18,591 nucleotides of DNA from an uncultured Erysipelotrichaceae bacterium. GTDB taxonomy: Bacteria; Bacillota_I; Bacilli_A; Erysipelotrichales; Erysipelotrichaceae. The position numbers were made by a program, and so were the translations under genes. Shown in pieces: positions 15,095-18,591 of the stretch. Positions within the stretch are counted from its first letter, which is position 1. Every line of letters begins with the position of its first letter. The notes beneath the pieces are model-generated. The model was not told the DNA's origin. It did no database searches and saw nothing but the letters and a program-made list of their open reading frames with translations. The stretch spans positions 1 to 18,591 of the forward strand of contig ONOV01000063.1 of the NCBI GenBank assembly GCA_900319505.1, read 5' to 3'.

Positions 15095-15457
15095 ATGGAT
15101 GCTTTACTTCAGGATCTGCAGATTGTATGCAGTGAGCTGCTGCCGATTGTCGGTACAGTCGCACTGATATTTCTGTGTATACTGCTGAAAAAATGCTGGA
15201 AACTGATTGAACAGCTGACGGATACGGTGAACGGCCTGGATCCTACCTTAAAGAAAGTGGATACCAGCATGGATAAAATCCAGGCACCTCTCGATACGGT
15301 TGTCCGCCTTTCTCATTCCGTAGACAAGGTACAGGATAAGACAGAAGAAGCATTGGGAAAGGTATCTGATTTTACGACAGAAAGCCTGAATAATCTGAAG
15401 GATTTTGCCGCAAAACATGATGCTGAAAAGAAAGATGCCGAAGGAAAAGAGGAATGA
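15095..15457 (+). CDS. YtxG-like (DUF948-type) single-pass membrane protein
   Basis: A 120-residue protein with one membrane segment at about residues 14-32, followed by Lys-Lys-Cys-Trp-Lys and then a cytoplasmic helical tail with heptad-like spacing (LDPTLKKVDTSMDKIQAPLDTVV) and a charged C-terminus. This layout matches the DUF948 / general stress protein YtxG group, whose function is not established. The position upstream of a second helical protein and ccpA mirrors the B. subtilis ytxG-ytxH cluster near ccpA. The ribosome binding site AAAGGAG lies 7 bases upstream. Its TGA overlaps the next gene's ATG. The family call rests on layout and neighbours more than on sequence identity. Confidence 0.75.
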   Translation: MDALLQDLQIVCSELLPIVGTVALIFLCILLKKCWKLIEQLTDTVNGLDPTLKKVDTSMDKIQAPLDTVVRLSHSVDKVQDKTEEALGKVSDFTTESLNNLKDFAAKHDAEKKDAEGKEE

Positions 15458-16080
15458 GTATGAGTGAAAAGAAGGATGATGTCAGAGAAAACATCGATGA
15501 CATTGAAAAGACGGTGGAGGATCTGAAAAAGAAGATTCAGGAAATCAGCGAAGAAAGCCGGGAAGAAAAGGACATGGATGAATCTGTTCCGCGGTTTGCC
15601 GAAGCAAAGAAGAAGATCAGAGAAATCCGTGAAAATACGGTCAGATCGGTCAATCAGTCCATCGCTGATGTAAAAGAAGCAGCGGAGAAACCGCATGATT
15701 TGGAGGAGTTCAGCAAGACGATGAGCTATATTAAAGACAATGCACAGAAGGCTGTTGAATCAGCCAGGATCAGGATTGATGAGATCAAAAATGATCCCAA
15801 GGTGAAGTCAGGCCTGCAGGATGTACAGGACAAAGGAAAAGAAGCACTGGATAAGACAAAGAACTATATTGATTCCAAGCTGAGCGATAAGCAGAAGGAA
15901 GATCTGAAGAATACTTCTGAAAAGGCCGGTAAAGTACTGAATGATACGGCCAGAAGTGCCGCCAAGGCAATGGATGACTTTGTGAACAAGCCGGAAGTAC
16001 AGGAGTTCAACCGCAAGGCGGGAGACCTGGCGGAAAAAGGTGTGAATAAAGTAAAAGACTTCTTCAATAAGAAAAACTGA
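15454..16080 (+). CDS. Highly charged helical protein in the ytxH position (apolipoprotein/LEA-like)
   Basis: A 208-residue, almost wholly helical protein very rich in Lys, Glu and Asp, with repeated stretches such as ENIDDIEKTVEDLKKK, KGKEALDKTKNYIDSKL and KAGKVLNDTARSAAKAMDDF. These read like the amphipathic repeats of apolipoprotein- or LEA-like stress proteins. No signal peptide or membrane segment is seen. B. subtilis YtxH, which occupies this position, starts with a glycine-rich membrane segment that is missing here, so I do not give that name. The ATG at 15454 overlaps the previous stop (ATGA); a second ATG at 15460 is possible. It may associate with the YtxG-like protein or with the membrane surface, which is inference. 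Confidence 0.8.
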   Translation: MSMSEKKDDVRENIDDIEKTVEDLKKKIQEISEESREEKDMDESVPRFAEAKKKIREIRENTVRSVNQSIADVKEAAEKPHDLEEFSKTMSYIKDNAQKAVESARIRIDEIKNDPKVKSGLQDVQDKGKEALDKTKNYIDSKLSDKQKEDLKNTSEKAGKVLNDTARSAAKAMDDFVNKPEVQEFNRKAGDLAEKGVNKVKDFFNKKN

Positions 16081-16100
16081 AGATTAGAAAGGATCGCGGT

Positions 16101-17093
16101 ATGAAAAGAGTAACGATCTATGATGTAGCAACAGAAGCCGGTGTATCACTGGCAACTGTATCACGTGTCATTAATGGTTCCGATGTAGTCAAGGAGCCGA
16201 CCAAGCAGAGAGTACAGGCCGCAATTGAAAAGCTGGGCTATAAGCCCAATGCCATTGCCCAGGGACTGGCTCTGCAGAAGACCACTTCCATCGGTCTTGT
16301 TGTACCGGAAGCCAGCTTCACCTATACAGGACAGATTATCAACGGTCTGATTGATGTAGCCAAGATCTATAACTACAACATCATGCTGCATACCATCACA
16401 GCCGGTATTACCGACCTGAAGGATGTTATTGAGGATATCATCAAGTCAAGAGTAGACGGGGTGATTCTCTACAATGACAAGCTTGTCATGCCGGAAATGG
16501 ATGAGCTGTCGCGCTATAACATTCCGATTGTTGTGATCGGCAATAAGCTCAAGGGTGAGAACGTATGTTCTGTCTTTGTGGATATTGAAAAGGCAGTGTT
16601 TGAACTGACCGCCAAGTATCTGGAAGAAGGCAGACAGAATATTGCCATTCTGGAAGACCGCAAGAACCCGTATGCCACAAAGATGATGCTGCAGGGAGCT
16701 TCCCGTGCTTTTGAAGCACGCGGCCTGAAGTTTGAAAATTATCTTGAAATTCCCCAGACAGCCCGTACCAGCTATGCCTTCCTGGCCGACTGGTTCAAGG
16801 AACACAAGTATGATCTTGTTGTTGCCAACCGTGATTCCCAGGCCATGGCAGTTGTCAATGCGGCCCGTGAAAACAGCATTGCCATTCCGGATGAAATGGA
16901 GGTCGTATGCATCATCGATACAAAGTACAATGCCATGATGCGTCCGCAGATTTCTTCTTTCTCCATTCCTTCCTATGACCTTGGTGCTGTTGCCATGCGG
17001 GTCATGACCAAGATGCTGCAGCCGGAGCCGGAATCCAACAAGATCATTGAGCTGAGCTATCTGTTTACCCCGCGCAAGACAACAAAGGATTGA
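16101..17093 (+). CDS. ccpA: LacI-family regulator, probable catabolite control protein CcpA
   Basis: A 330-residue transcription factor. The helix-turn-helix lies at about residues 4-24 (VTIYDVATEAGVSLATVSRV), the hinge helix at about 47-60 (YKPNAIAQGLALQ), then a periplasmic-binding-like effector domain. CcpA is the master regulator of carbon catabolite control in Firmicutes; it binds cre sites with HPr(Ser-P). YDLGAVAMR (292-300) keeps Tyr, Asp and Arg at places corresponding to the HPr-contact residues I recall as 295, 296 and 303 in Bacillus CcpA. The neighbours (ytxG-like gene upstream, tyrS downstream) also match the ccpA locus. The start of the effector domain diverges from Bacillus CcpA, so a paralogous sugar repressor is possible but less likely. 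GAAAGGAT precedes the ATG. Confidence 0.85.
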   Translation: MKRVTIYDVATEAGVSLATVSRVINGSDVVKEPTKQRVQAAIEKLGYKPNAIAQGLALQKTTSIGLVVPEASFTYTGQIINGLIDVAKIYNYNIMLHTITAGITDLKDVIEDIIKSRVDGVILYNDKLVMPEMDELSRYNIPIVVIGNKLKGENVCSVFVDIEKAVFELTAKYLEEGRQNIAILEDRKNPYATKMMLQGASRAFEARGLKFENYLEIPQTARTSYAFLADWFKEHKYDLVVANRDSQAMAVVNAARENSIAIPDEMEVVCIIDTKYNAMMRPQISSFSIPSYDLGAVAMRVMTKMLQPEPESNKIIELSYLFTPRKTTKD

Positions 17094-17119
17094 CGAAAAC
17101 AGGATACAGGTTTTAAAAT
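17090..17119 (+). promoter_or_regulatory. Promoter of tyrS, overlapping the ccpA stop codon
   Basis: TTGACG (17090-17095) contains the ccpA TGA stop (17091-17093). TAAAAT (17114-17119) follows after 18 bases. The predicted start near 17126 is just before Stem I of the T-box leader. Confidence 0.7.
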
Positions 17120-17130
17120 CGAATCGCTGA

Positions 17131-17333
17131 GAACGGAAAGAGTAGTTCTGCATACCATGCAGCAGAGACGTCCCGTACAGGTGAAAGGGAACATGTGTAT
17201 CAGGATGAATACAGCCGGGAGCTTCCGATAGGAAATGATCGGACGTAGATCTGCGTTAAAGAGTAATGAGGGCTCGTAAGAGAACTAAGGTGGTACCGCG
17301 CAAAAGGCGTCCTTAGATTGGAACGCCTTTTTT
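17131..17333 (+). promoter_or_regulatory. Tyrosine T-box riboswitch leader of tyrS
   Basis: The leader senses uncharged tRNA-Tyr and lets transcription continue into tyrS. Stem I is traceable: CGGAA (17134-17138) with TTCCG (17223-17227) at the base, GTTCTG (17145-17150) with CAGGAT (17201-17206), ATACCATG (17152-17159) with CATGTGTAT (17192-17200), and TCCC (17171-17174) with GGGA (17187-17190). The distal loop has GGUG (17180-17183). The specifier loop carries UAC, a Tyr codon, at 17210-17212. The T-box core AAGGTGGTACCGCG is at 17287-17300. Its UGGU (17291-17294) would pair with the ACCA end of tRNA-Tyr. CTAAGG (17285-17290) pairs with CCTTAG (17311-17316) in the antiterminator. Confidence 0.95.
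17303..17333 (+). terminator. Conditional terminator of the tyrS T-box
   Basis: AAAGGCGT (17303-17310) pairs with ACGCCTTT (17323-17330), and the T run continues to 17333. The loop contains CCTTAG, which is used instead in the antiterminator, so the two folds exclude each other. Confidence 0.92.
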
Positions 17334-17358
17334 ATATGGCGTTAGTGAAGGAGAAAAC

Positions 17359-18591
17359 ATGGATTTTATTGAAGAGCTGAAGTGGAGAGGTTTAGTCAAG
17401 GACTGTACGGATTATGATGGTCTTGTGGAAAGACTGAAGAAGCCGACTGTTGTATACTGCGGGTTTGACCCGACAGCGGATTCTCTGCATGTAGGACATC
17501 TGCAGCAGATTCTGCTGTTGAGAAGATACCAGCTGGCCGGCCATACACCGATTGCCTTATGCGGCGGTTTTACCGGCATGATCGGTGATCCCCGCCCGAC
17601 AACAGAACGAAAGCTGCTGAGCCACGAAGAAGTACTGCACAATGCCGCGTGCATCAAAGACCAGCTGGCCAAGTTCCTTTCCTTTGAAGGAGAGAACGCA
17701 GCCATCATGGAAAACAACAATAACTGGCTTGGAAACCTGTCTTTACTGGATTTCCTGAGAGACTACGGCAAACTGTTCAATGTGGCTTACATGCTGCAGA
17801 AAGATACGATCAGGAAGAGACTGGATACAGGTCTTTCCTACACGGAATTCACCTATACCATTCTGCAGGCCATCGACTTCCTGTCCCTGCATAAGCTGCA
17901 TGGCTGTGATGTGCAGATCGGCGGCTCCGACCAATGGGGCAATCTCACATCCGGTATTGAATTGATCCGCAAGGTATGCGGGGCAGATGAGCAGGTATTC
18001 GGCATTACTTCACCGCTGATTACAAGAAGTGACGGTACCAAGTTCGGCAAGTCTGAAGGAAAGAACATCTGGCTGGATCCGGAACGTACCAATGCCTATG
18101 AGTTCTATCAGTTCTGGCTGAATACACCGGACAGCGATATCATTGACTATCTCAAGAGACTGTCCCTGCGTTCTCCGGAAGAGATCATGGATCTTGAAAG
18201 GCGGATGCAGGAAGCACCGGAAAAACGTGAAGCACAGAAAGCCCTGGCTTCAGAACTGACTGAAATTGTCCATGGCAAAGATGGTCTTGCGACAGCGGAA
18301 AAGATCACGGAAACATTCTTCCATGGCTCCATCAAAGATCTGAGTGCAGATGAACTGAGACAGGGGCTCAGTGATGCTCCGAAGACTGCCATTGAAGATG
18401 GCATGCCGCTGATTGATGCATTGGTTGCCTGTGGTATTGCCAAGTCCAAAGGCAATGCCAGAACACTGATCCAGCAGGGCTCTGTTCAGGTCAATGGCGA
18501 TAAGGTAACAGATCTGAGCTATGCTCTGAAGCAGGCCGATGCCTATGACGGTTCTTTCTCCATCCTGAAAAAGGGCAAGAAGAACTGGTAC
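17359..18591 (+). CDS. tyrS: Tyrosyl-tRNA synthetase, last few codons beyond window
   Basis: A class I synthetase that charges tRNA-Tyr. 411 codons are present with no stop before the edge; the family ends about 5-10 residues later (compare GKKNWY here), so only the tail is missing. HVGH (44-47) is the HIGH motif and KFGKS (228-232) the KMSKS motif. The tyrosine and tRNA sites include GGSDQWGN. The C-terminal S4 RNA-binding domain is at about 350-400 (LIDALVACGIAKSKGNARTLIQQG). The KFGKS form marks the bacterial TyrS type. AAGGAG sits 6 bases before the ATG. Expression is controlled by the tyrosine T-box directly upstream. Confidence 0.98.
   Translation, partial: MDFIEELKWRGLVKDCTDYDGLVERLKKPTVVYCGFDPTADSLHVGHLQQILLLRRYQLAGHTPIALCGGFTGMIGDPRPTTERKLLSHEEVLHNAACIKDQLAKFLSFEGENAAIMENNNNWLGNLSLLDFLRDYGKLFNVAYMLQKDTIRKRLDTGLSYTEFTYTILQAIDFLSLHKLHGCDVQIGGSDQWGNLTSGIELIRKVCGADEQVFGITSPLITRSDGTKFGKSEGKNIWLDPERTNAYEFYQFWLNTPDSDIIDYLKRLSLRSPEEIMDLERRMQEAPEKREAQKALASELTEIVHGKDGLATAEKITETFFHGSIKDLSADELRQGLSDAPKTAIEDGMPLIDALVACGIAKSKGNARTLIQQGSVQVNGDKVTDLSYALKQADAYDGSFSILKKGKKNWY

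Overview
The window is a housekeeping-rich stretch of a Firmicutes (Bacillota) chromosome, of roughly balanced GC. Firmicutes is supported by the tyrosine T-box leader on tyrS, the ytxG-like / helical protein / ccpA / tyrS gene order, the lepA-hemW pair, AGGAGG-type ribosome binding sites and sigma-A-like promoters. The short divergent rpsT and the extra acidic and helical proteins make me think of Erysipelotrichia, but that placement is only an impression. A class I superoxide reductase suggests an anaerobe or microaerophile.

Region 1 (1-1015, minus strand): a cut-off alpha/beta-hydrolase esterase lies downstream of rpsT (S20), with the rpsT terminator between them. Region 2 (1073-4970, plus): fmt, lepA and hemW form a tight overlapping operon starting from a promoter divergent to that of rpsT. 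Region 3 (4977-5407): rpsO (S15) is a single-gene unit with its own promoter, a long leader hairpin that looks like an S15 autoregulatory site, and a strong terminator. Region 4 (5459-10297): an ABC ATPase and a 1143-residue FtsX/MacB-type permease are followed by an ATGA-coupled GIY-YIG reading frame that runs without a stop codon into a desulfoferrodoxin (superoxide reductase). The superoxide reductase also has its own excellent internal ribosome binding site. Region 5 (10313-12664): pnp with its own promoter and terminator. Region 6 (12680-14004): trmB, coupled to an unrecognised lipoprotein. Region 7 (14021-14996): a single-gene unit for an acidic, low-complexity protein with a duplicated P-V-x-S-P-I-x-G motif. 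Region 8 (15039-17093): a YtxG-like membrane protein, a soluble helical charged protein, then a CcpA-type LacI regulator. Region 9 (17090-18591): a tyrosine T-box leader and tyrS, cut off a few codons before its expected end.

Most genes serve translation or RNA metabolism (initiator tRNA formylation, EF4, S15, S20, tRNA m7G methylation, tyrosyl-tRNA charging, RNA decay), with carbon control (CcpA), envelope transport and oxidative-stress defence beside them. The most unusual items are the open GIY-YIG/superoxide reductase frame with nested starts, the compact S15-type leader hairpin, and the acidic protein with two copies of one short motif. I see no tRNA, rRNA, CRISPR array, insertion sequence or prophage gene. 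No gene-free stretch exceeds 300 bases; the longest, 17094-17358, is the T-box leader.
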